Source: Hypomesus transpacificus
Lineage: Eukaryota; Chordata; Actinopteri; Osmeriformes; Osmeridae
Direction of reading: 5' to 3'
DNA length: 64,000 nt
Assembly: GCF_021917145.1 (NCBI RefSeq)
Contig: NW_025813703.1
Location: 434,001 to 498,000, forward strand
This document shows, piece after piece, positions 34,401 through 49,486 of the stretch. The notes beneath the pieces were generated by a model. That model was given only the letters and a program-made list of their open reading frames with translations, did no database searches and had not been told where the DNA came from. How positions within the stretch are numbered: the stretch's first letter is position 1; every line of letters begins with the position of its first letter. The translations under genes were made by a program, and so were the position numbers.

Positions 34401-36154
34401 CATGTGAGGTTGAGCGTGGATTGAACATGTGCATAGCTTGCGAGTGCCGTTCCCGAACTTTGAGGGTGCATCTGACTACATCTGACACCCACTACCCACA
34501 CTCACTGATGTGGTGTTATCATATGTATATGATTACATATGACAAACAACGCTTGGTTTTCAACAAGAACATATTTACTAACAACATCCTATTTTCTCTC
34601 TATAACAATTACACTCGGGTTTGCCTTGGGGTTTTGCCAATACACGTGTAGGTAAGCACTACCCCAATCTACATTCATTTAGACTAGTCAGCACTGGGTG
34701 GATGTGATGGGTTGTCGCCTACATCAGTGTCTAGAAGGTGAGAGCTTGATAGTAGAGCGGTTCACACGAGTGAATGAAACTCCCTTTCATGGCACTGGCC
34801 AAGTAACTGTAGCTTTCAGGTGGGAACGTCGAGTCTCTCACCTGGTACAGTCACTGATACAGTCTACGCTGTTGCCGTCTTTCAGGTGGCAGGCAGCTCT
34901 GTTGGAGTGCAGGATAGACAGGTCCTCTGGGCTGTCCACCTCTAGAGACACAACATGACACTTGTATTTTCTTCTGACCACTGGAACTGCAGAGGTTAGT
35001 TCACGGCTAGGATGGTTTATCAAGTGGGTTTAGTAGTATTACTAGTGGTGGACAAACAACAACATCCCACTAACTTCCTAAGTGACTGTTGGACTGCAGC
35101 TTTTTAAATGGAGTAGTCAGTCATTTGGAAAAAGGCTTTCTACTGCCCTTTCTGTTGGAAGCACACGCTGCAGCTTTAGAATGCCTGTTCGACCATCAAT
35201 CACTCCACGCTAAGCCAACCCTGTCTGTCTTGGCTATGTGTGTAGATTTTACTAAAGCAAGCTCATGAGAGTGCATTCATATATTTTAGGGTAAAGGGTT
35301 GGAGAATATTGATGCAATATGTGTACTGTTTTCATAATTTATCTTGAGTATTTGCTACATCACCCAGTATGCTGCAGTCACTATGGAAACCAACCCACTA
35401 GTCCTAGGCCCAGAAGCCCTACAGCTGAACTTGCATCTGATACCCCTCGACTTTCTGACACTAGCCTCTAGAAGAAACGGGATATTTACAGAGGTAATAT
35501 TCAGTTTCTGCCAGAGCTAACTTTCTGTCATAATCCATTGACTCATACAATTTCAATGTCTTAATGAAGCTCATTGACCCTAACAATAAGTATAAGGTAT
35601 GCCTTGGTAGAAAGGGGTCTACCTACTTCTTACATAAATAAAATACAGGGTTTCAATTCTTTAAAATGTTGGGCACTACAGGTGCAAACCAACTATATAT
35701 CACATAAGGCAAGTATTAACTGAAGTATAACAACATACTAAAATGCAGTAAATTGAAAACTTCTCAGTTGTGCTGATTCACCTGCATCAGAACATCCAGA
35801 AATGGCTTGGGTGTATTTTTCCACTGCATCTCCAAACTGTCCATTTTTGAAAAGATGGTTCCCTTCATTTTTCAGGCGTGCCAAATGGGGTGGCAGGGCA
35901 CCTGCAGGGGCATCCAGATAGCTGGTGTCCTCAGCTACCCTAGATTTGTTGTCTTGACTTTTCTTTTCCCCAACTTGACCCGCCGTCTTCTGGTTTCCAT
36001 TGGCCACGGTGGCCATCTTCTCTGGAGGTCTCTGCGCTCTAGGCTTCTCCGTGCTGCCCGCCCTACTACGTGTTCTGTTCCCTGGGATGGTTTGTTCGGC
36101 TTTAGTCCCCAGTCCATCTCCTTGGCCAGGAGGCCTCTCCTGTGTGTTCCCCAT
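31421..36154 (-). CDS. spag1: Sperm-associated antigen 1-like TPR co-chaperone, short form
   Basis: SPAG1 family protein; in other vertebrates SPAG1 is a cytoplasmic HSP70/HSP90 co-chaperone needed to preassemble ciliary dynein arms. Eight coding exons: 36154-35782, 34941-34842, 34226-34074, 33825-33677, 32537-32396, 32140-32014, 31897-31756 and 31476-31421, giving 413 residues. After a low-complexity start (MGNTQERPPGQGDG) come two TPR blocks. The first includes RLKNEGNHLFKNGQFGDAVE, HSNRAACHLKDGN and AYVDYKTVLQID. The second includes KQAGNDLVRKGHFQEALEKY, FYRRALAHKG and DLQEVLQLDP. The end is ELKRLQKKKEEIERSLTQ. Human SPAG1 has 926 residues, with an extra N-terminal TPR block and a C-terminal RPAP3_C domain; neither is encoded here. 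TOMM34 is the nearest alternative, but exon sequence and the polr2k neighbour favour spag1. Which teleost paralog this is cannot be decided from the sequence. Confidence 0.92.
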
Positions 36155-36301
36155 AGCTACACTACTCGCTGCAGAGTGTCAAAAGCTCGCTCACTCCTTC
36201 CCTCCTCCAGCCTCTCCTTCTCAAGCTGAAGCCTAATTGGCTGAAAGAATTCTGTCAGACACACCCATTGGAGGTGTCAGCAGTGACATCACGAGTGGAG
36301 C

Positions 36302-36327
36302 GGGGGGGGGGGGGGGGGGGGGGGGGG
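36302..36327 (+). repeat. Poly-G tract of 26 bases upstream of spag1
   Basis: Uninterrupted G run about 150 bases upstream of the spag1 start codon (poly-C on the spag1 sense strand). It may form a G-quadruplex; its exact length in the assembly is unreliable. Confidence 0.9.
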
Positions 36328-37054
36328 TGTTGTTGCATTGCAGTGCCGCAGAGCTCAGGAGATAGGGACACTGGTCTGACGGGTGTATTCAATAAGAAAA
36401 AGATGATATAAACACAGACACTACGTATTCAGAGCAAATATGAGCTCCATGTTCTACATTAAAAATACAACCTAAACATCCTTTATTGTTTTCTACACTA
36501 TTTTTATCTATTCTATTTTGTAATGTCGCTCTCCTGCACAACACCTAAGGCATATCATTATTCATGTATGTACTCACTTGGAGGCCTTGTGAATTAACCA
36601 ACAACACATGTCCAAATGTTTTAAACAGTTTAACTGAATCTTATACACATATATAACTATATTCTGTTATATATTCAGCAAGGTTTACAGCCACATCAGC
36701 CAAAACAAATGTACCATCATTATTTATCTCTAATTAGATTAAATATCAATGTAATACAGTAATATCCAGGCCACCAGAACTGTGATACCAGCACTGACCA
36801 ACTACTGAAGAGTATATTATGCCACCAGGTTATAAAGTGAGGTGTACATTATAAAAACTACAAACTTCAGGTCAATAAAATTAAAGTCTAAATAAGTTTG
36901 TTTTAATACGCCCTTTCAAAGGTTCTGTCCTGAAATACAGCTACATTCGTGGTCAACATCAAATCCTCAAGGTTTGGAAAGTCAGTAAGAAAAAAGAAAA
37001 ATTACTTTATTTGCAATCTTCTTTGTTAAACAGACAAATGAGTTGCATTCCTAA

Positions 37055-37060
37055 TTTATT
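37055..37060 (-). terminator. polr2k: Poly(A) signal of polr2k
   Basis: AATAAA on the minus strand about 50 bases after the polr2k stop codon. Another copy lies slightly farther on, near 37007. Confidence 0.5.
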
Positions 37061-37110
37061 CACACTGTGATACACAAATACTACATAAGAAATTGAGTTA
37101 CACATCCCAG

Positions 37111-37941
37111 TCACCGTGCGTCAAACACAACCACTGGAATTAAAGTTAAGGACTTCAACAAGAAAAATGTCATAATAAACCATGTACATGAACTTTTCAT
37201 ACACTTACAGGAAGTAACAATTGTCTCAATACATGTTGGCCTAAATTGCTTCCTGATTATGCTACACCTTTTTTAGCCGAGGACTGGCTCCAGGTATGTA
37301 ATTATCCTGGCAAAAGCAAGTTAGAGTGTGGGAGGCTGTGTGACACTGCATGATGGGTAGCAATTGAAAGCAGACTGGAAGTATTACCCACCTTGTGCAT
37401 TGATGGTAAACACAACATTGTGCAGCACAACATTAAAATCATATCTTCCCAAAACTTCCCATCTGCACCTAAAGGAAGTGATGTATTTTCCAGCCTTAAT
37501 AATACTACTACGAAGCAGGATTTGGAGGTTAGTGAGGTAACTTAAAAGTATAACCCTAACTGGAACACAACATACTCCAGAACTGTTGAAAAGGATACAT
37601 CTCTTTGTTCTCTTCTTGTACATGATTCTGTATCCACACTCTCTGCATCGGATAGGATCACGAGCCTTTATTTCATTCTCTGTATGGCATTCTGTTTGAG
37701 GGCGAAAGGATGATGACATTATATCAGCATATCAGGGTTTTCCATAATAGATTTTACCCTAGTACGTCATCTACGTTTCATGTTTAGCTTTAGACAGTAT
37801 CTGTAGCTCAACACTCCTTAATAAGTCACTTTTGGTCCAAGACTGACTTGCCCAGGACAAATCCAAATAGCAGACATTACCTCCACATATGTATATCATG
37901 GGTTGCTGTTTTGGCGGTTGCACGTCTTTCGGCGGATCCAT
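37111..37941 (-). CDS. polr2k: RNA polymerase subunit RPABC4 (Rpb12)
   Basis: Small zinc-binding subunit shared by RNA polymerases I, II and III. Three coding exons, 37941-37881, 37691-37599 and 37133-37111, join to exactly 58 residues, the human length. Zinc ligands are visible as CGEC at the first junction, then CRECGYR. The family sequence [22 protein letters not shown] is followed by the tiny last exon LVVFDAR, only 23 bases long. An acceptor 8 bases before the start codon shows that a separate untranslated first exon lies upstream, toward stk3. The second donor (gtatcc) is weak but the join is exact. Confidence 0.97.
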
Positions 37942-37949
37942 ACTTGTTT

Positions 37950-38882
37950 CTAGAATAAATCACAGGAGATAACTTACTAACGCGTTACAATCAGTACAGT
38001 AATACAAGATCACAGACCGCAATTGAGTCAAGTTGGCTGGCAGTCTTTACGTTAATAGCTAGCTAGTGCGTCTAACCAACAAGGCTGGGTGATGGCATGT
38101 GATAATAAGAGCTGAGGTTGGCTTTGATGGATGCGTTGCAACACACCATTGTTTTTATTTATGGTTTTCCACACGTAGATCATTGTTAGCTGGCAAGCTA
38201 GCTACTATTCCACAAATTATAATGTATATATTTGGCTAGCACAGTAGCCCACCTTAGCTTGCATGAAAAGTTCTAATGTATTTGTATTTCATTAATTTAA
38301 GATTGTAAATCAAACAAATGTAAAATTGTATACAAAAATAATTACTTTCACTATAACTCACCAGTGTATATACTTTATGGCTAGCTTAATACGTTTATTT
38401 TGTTGTTTCATCACCAGTGCACACATGAGAATGCGTTGCTAGCTGGCAGGCTTGTTCACGTCGCAACAAAGTGACTTGTGATTGGTTTCTGAATCCTGCT
38501 CTGCTATTGGTCCACAAATCTCGAACATGTTTGATACTATTTAGCACACTTTATAGGTTACCACATAATATACAAAACGTTTTTTATATGCTTAAAAATC
38601 CTTACATTGTTTTTATTTAGTTATCCAAAAAAGCTCAATTGTGGTTTAACGTAGTGCTCCAGATCATTAGAGGGCGCTGCTGGTATTCCAAAGTTGGCTG
38701 CATACAAAATTCCCATCGCGCAAGCCCGATAAACGAAAATCCAGCTGAGTGTTGAGTTTTTGAAAACAACGACAAGAGAGGGCCGACAATGTTAATACTG
38801 TAATTACTATCTAACGGTTTGGTTGAATTAGTCATATACCAACGTTTGTGAACCCCAAACAGTTATCCCGACGTTCCAAACC
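37950..38882. promoter_or_regulatory. Divergent promoter region of polr2k and stk3
   Basis: polr2k (minus) and stk3 (plus) start codons are 942 bases apart, facing away from each other, so their promoters share this region. It must also hold the untranslated first exon of polr2k. A CTCF-like motif lies at 38664-38683. No coding sequence is supported here. Confidence 0.65.
38664..38683 (+). promoter_or_regulatory. CTCF-like site near the stk3 promoter
   Basis: ATCATTAGAGGGCGCTGCTG carries the AGAGGGCGCT core seen in many CTCF sites. It lies about 200 bases upstream of the stk3 start codon. Binding is inference. Confidence 0.35.
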
Positions 38883-43222
<4,340 letters not shown>

Positions 43223-44875
43223 GACTCGCCGGTTTCTTCTAGCGCGTTCCTGACCATGGTGCTGACTTGTGAGAGCTGGCAAGGGGAGAAGAGGATGATT
43301 GCCATCAAGTTTGTGGTTGTGCCCGAAACAATAACATATTGATGCCTTCGACGAGCCCCGTTTTGACTTCCATTAACTTGGTTGCCATGATTATAGTCCA
43401 ATAGCATTCCTCCACTTTCTTAATCATGTCCGATTATTAATAGCTGTAGGCCTGGGCTCTCGTCCCTATATTTAGTTTCTGGTCAACTGGTCACCATGAA
43501 GTATGTTTCACTTGATTCCAGGGCTGTGGGTTTTTTGTCTTTAAGTCATGTCTTCTTAGTCTTGACCCGGGAATGTACTGGTTTGGACGTCTCCATGAAA
43601 ACAAAGCAAAGGGACAATATTAGTTTTGTAACAGACATTCCACCAAACTATAAGCAGCAGGGGTACTGTAGACGAGTCTGTGGCAGTTTGCCTCGGACTA
43701 AATGTGACGTAAAGACGACTCAACCAAGCTTTGACAATGTTTGGTAAAAGCTGTGGAGGTTTGTCCACAACCAAAGACTATCGTGAAGAGAATGCCTTAA
43801 AGGGAGGAGTATTAAAGTAATGGACGTATGTATGTTACCCTCGATGAGAAATCATGCTGTTGAGTACTATTGAATGATCCCTATCTACAACCTAAGTATG
43901 GGAATTGAGGAAAGGGTTAATGCATGTCTTATTTTGATGGACCGTGAAGTTCAATCTCGGTTAACAATATTATTTTATTTGTATACTTTTCTATCATCTT
44001 CAGTTGGCTGTTTCACAAAATTCTCATTGCTCTGGCTTTATTCTCTGTATACTTAAGTTTGTTATAAAACATAATCTGGCATGTCAACCCAAGTAGTTTA
44101 CATGCTGAGCTTTACTAACTAACAGCTAAATCAGCAAGATGGAACTGGCTGTCTTCAGTTTTGTCAGTGTCGGAGGCCATACTAAACATGTCATAACAGA
44201 CGATATTGTCAATTGAAGTCAGAGATTGAACTAGAGACTCTTAACGGTGTTCAAATTGCTGTCCATTAATCGAACGTTTCGTGTCATACACCACATTACC
44301 TAAAAATCAAGAACCAAATATCAATGATTTAACTCAGTTCATAAGCAAATGCGGTAATACATTGATACTGACATTTGACAATCATTTAATACCGTTATGT
44401 GTTGGTTTTAAAATGTATAGAATGTTCTGAATGTAAAGGTTAATTAGAGACTGTGGTTGAATTAGGCATGGTGGTGTAGGACAACTCAGTTCACTTCTTG
44501 GAGTAAACCTTGGTGAGCTTCTAGACAGATCCCACTTCAAAAAGGATTTGAGTTGCAGTTTGGTTATGTGTATTTAAAATGTTATGTTGCTTTGTTTTTT
44601 TTATTTTTGGTAATGACACTTTTCTGACAATTGTCAGAAATCTATTTTTAAATACACATCTTATCAGTCAAACTTGTCAAGCCGTAGTGGCATTGTTCCA
44701 TTTAAAGTCTAACAAGTAACTATTAACATAAAAGTAGGTGATATTCTGCTGTAACAGTTTGTTGCATTTATCCTCATATATTTACACAATTCAGGCAACA
44801 TATAAGGACTGAGTTGAATGGACTAAGTAAATGTTATGTTTGGAATGTGTAGGAAATAAAATAACTTGAACATAT
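43223..44875 (+). other. stk3: 3' UTR of stk3
   Basis: About 1.65 kb of AT-rich sequence without a gene, ending with AATAAA at 44855-44860. The rida start codon follows at 45087, so the two genes are tandem and close. Confidence 0.6.
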
Positions 44876-45086
44876 ATACTTTCTAAGGATGTGTGCTTTA
44901 GCAGTCATTTATGTAAGCCTTTGGCTTTTGGAATGTTCTGGATGGACTGAGGTGTCTCCTGCACATATTCACTGTAAAATGACCAGTCATATATCCCTTC
45001 GTTAATGTTTACAGAGAGAGTTTTTAGTGTCAAAGGTTGTCCTCGGAGCGCTGTTCTTCTCCGAGTTCACTCATTTCACAGAAGAG

Positions 45087-47332
45087 ATGGCTTCTCTACA
45101 TCGACATATTCCGTATACTTCAAAAGCCCCGATACGACAGGGAGTCTACAGGTAGGCATGTCTTACAATTTTCTCAAATATTCTGACGATTTGAAATCTT
45201 AGAAGACGTGTGCAGACTAAACAACTTGTAATGTCTGCTAACTGCATTAAACCTGTTTAGACATTAAACCATTAAATTGACCCATATATAAACCAAAAAC
45301 ATAAAAAGTACTTGTTTAGATAAAGATTTAATTTATTTCATTTTTGTAGCAATTCTTGGTAGGCACAATTATGCAATAGAGTAATAGCGCTCTTAAGGGG
45401 TAGCACCATCTTAACCAATAGGCTGTAAGAGGTGGGATCATGCACAGAGATGGTGGTAGTTATGGTTCAAAGTGCACACAAACACACACACACAATGTGA
45501 TTCATAAAGTTTCATCAACAAAACCTCACTACAAGCTCACCATGTTTTAAGACAAACTAAATGTTTTTTCCTCTCCATGTGACATACCCACAAGGGAATT
45601 ACAGAGGCCAATATATGAAATGACATGTGTCCCAACGTAAACACTAAGAGAAAAAATATATCTTTGGAGATCATTTAAATATCCTCTCTTTAGGTTTCAT
45701 AAACCCTAACTCCCCACACAAAACTGTTTTCAATACATGAGAATGTGGAATATGATGTCCCCTCTTCAGCCAGGCAGTAGTGGTGGACAGGACCATGTAC
45801 ATCTCAGGTCAGCTGGGATTGGACACTGCCTCTGGTCAGCTGGTGGAGGGAGGTGTGCAGGCCCAAGCCAAACAGGTAAGCAGCAACGTGCTGGCTTGAC
45901 TAGCTTAACCACACACTCACAGCACTACAAACAAGCCCTGTTTAGAGACGCGGTAAATATGTGACCTTTATTATTATCCCTCTCTTTAACAGGCACTCGT
46001 CAACATGGGAGAGATCCTAAAAACTGCAGGGTGTACCTATGACAATGGTGAGATATTGATATGTTCACTATGTTGTGTTTTATTGTATATTAGCTCATGG
46101 AGTAGGAAATGCACAAACTGTAAAACGGGCAGTTTTTCTCTTTTTCAGTGGTCAAGACAACCGTGTTGTTGGCAGACATGAATGACTTCAACAATGTCAA
46201 TGAAATGTACAAGCAGTGTAAGTGTACGGGATAGTTTAATACCATATGCCCATCTTCCATGCTTTGCTGTTCTAAAGTTCTCCACTAGAAGGAGCCCTAC
46301 ACTATGTCAATCCACCCCCTTCCAAGGCTCATTTGTTTTTCAATCAGTCACAATTCTCTGCACATAGTTTTTTTTTCTTCTTCAAAATGAGGAACATTCC
46401 TGGATCTTAGCTTTGTTAAAATGAATTTGTCCGTAAAATCTCTGTCAAGTATATTGTGTTCTATTGGTAAATTGCCCTTAGAATCTAGACTACGTATCTG
46501 CTGAATTCCAGAGCACTTGAAGTAATGTAATCCCTAATGTAAGTGGACACCACTAGGTATGCCGAAACTCAAAACCTGGCCTTGCCCTATCCACACACAC
46601 ATACACAAACACATACACACAGAGGTATAGTCTGGGAAACTTTCCATATATCTACTTAACGAGTACTTACACTGACATGACACAATTGAGTCACTCTAAA
46701 GCCCAGTTCACCTAACAATAAAGAAATAATTTCAGGGGAAATACGTTTAAATAAAATGACTTTTAAACATCTGTATTAGAATTCCTAGGTAGTTGGCTTG
46801 GAAGGTCGAGGTGGCCTAGCAACCGCAAAAAAAACAGTGTAGGTTTGAAAGTAACAGAAGCCTTGATGAACAGCCAACTGGTTGAAGCAGCAATAAATAT
46901 ATTCATGTGATCTCCTATTAATGTCAGTGTTCCACTAAGGGTTGACATTCACCTGAGTTATCCCGTTTGTTGAAAATGTGTCTCCATTTGCATTATTATT
47001 ATTTATTTTTTCACAAATGTAAGGTGGATTTTGCTATTGTTCGGTAAACGTAATATGTGTTTTGTATCTTTCAGTTTTCTGCAAAGATTTCCCGGCGCGA
47101 GCAGCCTACCAGGTTGTTGCTCTTCCCAGAGTAAGTGCTCGAAACAAATTACAGTTTAAACAGTACATTTCTCAAAATGTGGTTTGTAATAACGTGACAT
47201 GAAAATCATATAACAGTCTTTTATTCTCTCTCTCTCTTCATTTAGGGGGGTCTGGTGGAGATAGAAGCTGTCGCTGTATTAGGACCCCTCTCAGACTCCG
47301 GACCAACCAGTCAGGGGACACATAAATTGTAA
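45087..47332 (+). CDS. rida: Reactive intermediate imine deaminase A (RidA/UK114 family)
   Basis: Hydrolyses reactive enamine/imine intermediates from amino-acid breakdown to 2-oxo acids and ammonia. Six coding exons, 45087-45151, 45770-45875, 45993-46047, 46149-46217, 47075-47130 and 47246-47332, give 145 residues. Family landmarks in order: VYSQAVVVD, MYISGQLGLDTASGQLVEGG, ALVNMGEILKTAG, VVKTTVLLADMNDF, then FPARAAYQVVALPRGGLVEIE with the substrate-binding arginine (PAR) and glutamate (EIEA). The N-terminal signature usually read as AIGPYSQA is here IRQGVYSQA; tyrosine and serine are kept. The C-terminal tail (PTSQGTHKL) is longer than in human (137 residues). It is the third gene of the stk3-rida-erich5-rpl30 run. 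Confidence 0.95.
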
Positions 47333-48389
47333 ACAAATAGGCCCCTTCAATGGAAAAGTGACTTTAGTGAAAGTCTCAGTTTACATATGAAGGAAACTGC
47401 TTGGGTCTTCTGAAAAGCAGACATTCAATGACGATGCACATATCTTCCTGCGTCAAATACATTTGGGTAAAATTACCCTCTTTACATGGAAACGGTCGAA
47501 CCAATGGTCGAACCAATGAACCTATTTGAATATTAAGGTTTATAGGATTTATATTTATTAGTTAATGTGGCAATGTAATGTTTGCAAGATATTAACATAA
47601 AGATGAGCTATTTCCCCTTTCTTATTCTTTTTTTAACACTTACACAAGGTACATCACAGAAAAATGTCGGTGACATGCACTTTTTACAGAACGAGGAATC
47701 AGAAACAAGTCATTGATAAAATTATTTAAGATATTTAACTGAACTATACAAAGTGCTTAAAACATTTCCACCATACTCTTCATCTGAAAGACATGATTGT
47801 TCAAAGTCAGCTGCATATACACATTATTAGATCCAATATGGTTTTGGCTTTGTGGTTTTCACAAAGAGATGTACTGATGGATGTATGATAGAAGTATTAC
47901 AATGAGAAGTCTCATTATTGGTCCCACACCCTTATGAGGCAGTATAATATACATACCAGAATGTGTTATTGTATGCCAAGCTTTTAAATGACTCTTAAGT
48001 AAATAAATTATATTTACAACTAAATGCAGAAAAATTGCAATTACAACAATTCAAAAACAGACTAGGAAGTGAAGAAAACTCAGAAATGTCACTTTCGAAG
48101 CCTGATTCCTCTTGGAATCCCCCCCACCCCTCTTTACATAGAGGCAAGTGGTGGACTGACAGTACCTGGTCTGAGTGGCCAGAAGGTCTGCATCTTGGCA
48201 ACAGGTACCATGTCGGGTGTGTCATCTCTGTCTCTCTATTTCCCAACCTCTCAAAGTTCAACACGCACACACAGTGTTGAATTCTTCATCCATAAATTGG
48301 TATTGAGTTTCACTCACTGGAGGCTGAAACGTTAAGGAAGAAAAATCATTAGGATACACGAAGGAAGGAAAGCAATGACAAAAACTGAA
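47333..48389. other. Spacer downstream of rida
   Basis: Contains the rida 3' UTR and no supportable gene. Overlapping open frames near 48.0-48.3 kb on both strands lack recognisable domains. Confidence 0.55.
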
Positions 48390-48527
48390 ATGTGATGTGG
48401 AGTGATGTGATCCACTTTGTTGGTCTTAGTGAGGACTCGAGCTGCAGCATTCTGAATCAGCTGCAGCTTTCTGATTGACTTTCTACAGAGACCTGTGAAC
48501 ACACCGTTACAGTAGTCGAGTCTACTG
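48390..48527 (-). mobile_element. L2-like LINE fragment (reverse transcriptase C-terminal part)
   Basis: Minus-strand peptide includes SRLDYCNGVFTGL and KLQLIQNAAARVLTKT, the hallmark of the C-terminal end of reverse transcriptase in L2/CR1/Rex1-type non-LTR retrotransposons. Only about 46 residues are preserved and no endonuclease or 3' tail is evident, so it is an old dead fragment. It lies between the convergent rida and erich5. Confidence 0.85.
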
Positions 48528-49409
48528 AAGAAGTGAAAATTATGTTGAGTGATCAATTCTGGCTTGCAGATAGATGTTGAAAATAATAAGCAATTATACA
48601 TACTTGCAGGCCACTACATACACCTTCTATTTACCAAGACTAGAAAAGAACATACCCTCCCTTATATGTGTTCCATTGGTCACAGCTGGCCCATAAGACA
48701 TAGAAGCATGGAGAAACAAACAGAATCCCCTGGAGGCCTCCTGCTACGACAGAGTACACTGCTCCAATAGCACCAGTAACTGCAGCTAACAGCCACCACC
48801 AACAACCTATTGCCCTCTATTGCCCAGGTGACCTATCCATGCGTCAAGTCTGTTGTGGAGTTGCGAGTTGATGTCTGCCCCGGAGTGTTCATTAGAAAAT
48901 AGAACATGTCTGTTTGTTAGATGCACCCCTGGTAACAGGCAGGGTAACGAGACATGGAGGTCTAGAGAGAGACGGAAGGTAAAATTCACCTGGGCGATAC
49001 TGCGTTCACTGGGTCACCACACAGTAAATGAGGCTTCTCAGGTTCCCAGTAGCTACATGAACTGTATTCTTTCCTACAGGGACATGTTATTATTAACTGT
49101 GTGTTGGGTTAGGTGTGCTTGCCTCCATGTTTCCTCGTGTGTGCTAATGGCCAGGGAACTGCCATACTGAATGAACTTGCTCAATCATTCATATATACCA
49201 CAAACAGAAACTTTTTTTCTATGCATGACAAGGTTTACACACATTCAGGTCATTGGCAATTATTATAGACCTCTGGTAAACCAGGAAGTGATACATATCA
49301 GGAGTCTTATCCAACCGCAAAGCAAAGTGCACATATTATTAATGAACAACTTTTGATCTAGACTCCGCATTGAGATCAGTTCTGTTTCCCATCAATGTCA
49401 ATAGGGGGG

Positions 49410-49415
49410 TTTATT
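49410..49415 (-). terminator. erich5: Poly(A) signal of erich5
   Basis: AATAAA on the minus strand, 72 bases after the erich5 stop codon. This makes use of the splice donor that overlaps the stop (TAAG/gtaggt) unnecessary. Confidence 0.6.
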
Positions 49416-49486
49416 GATTTCCAAGCCTTTCTTGACACAACATTTAAACTTGGTTGAGCCTGCTCCTGTTTGCCTTGTAACCTACC

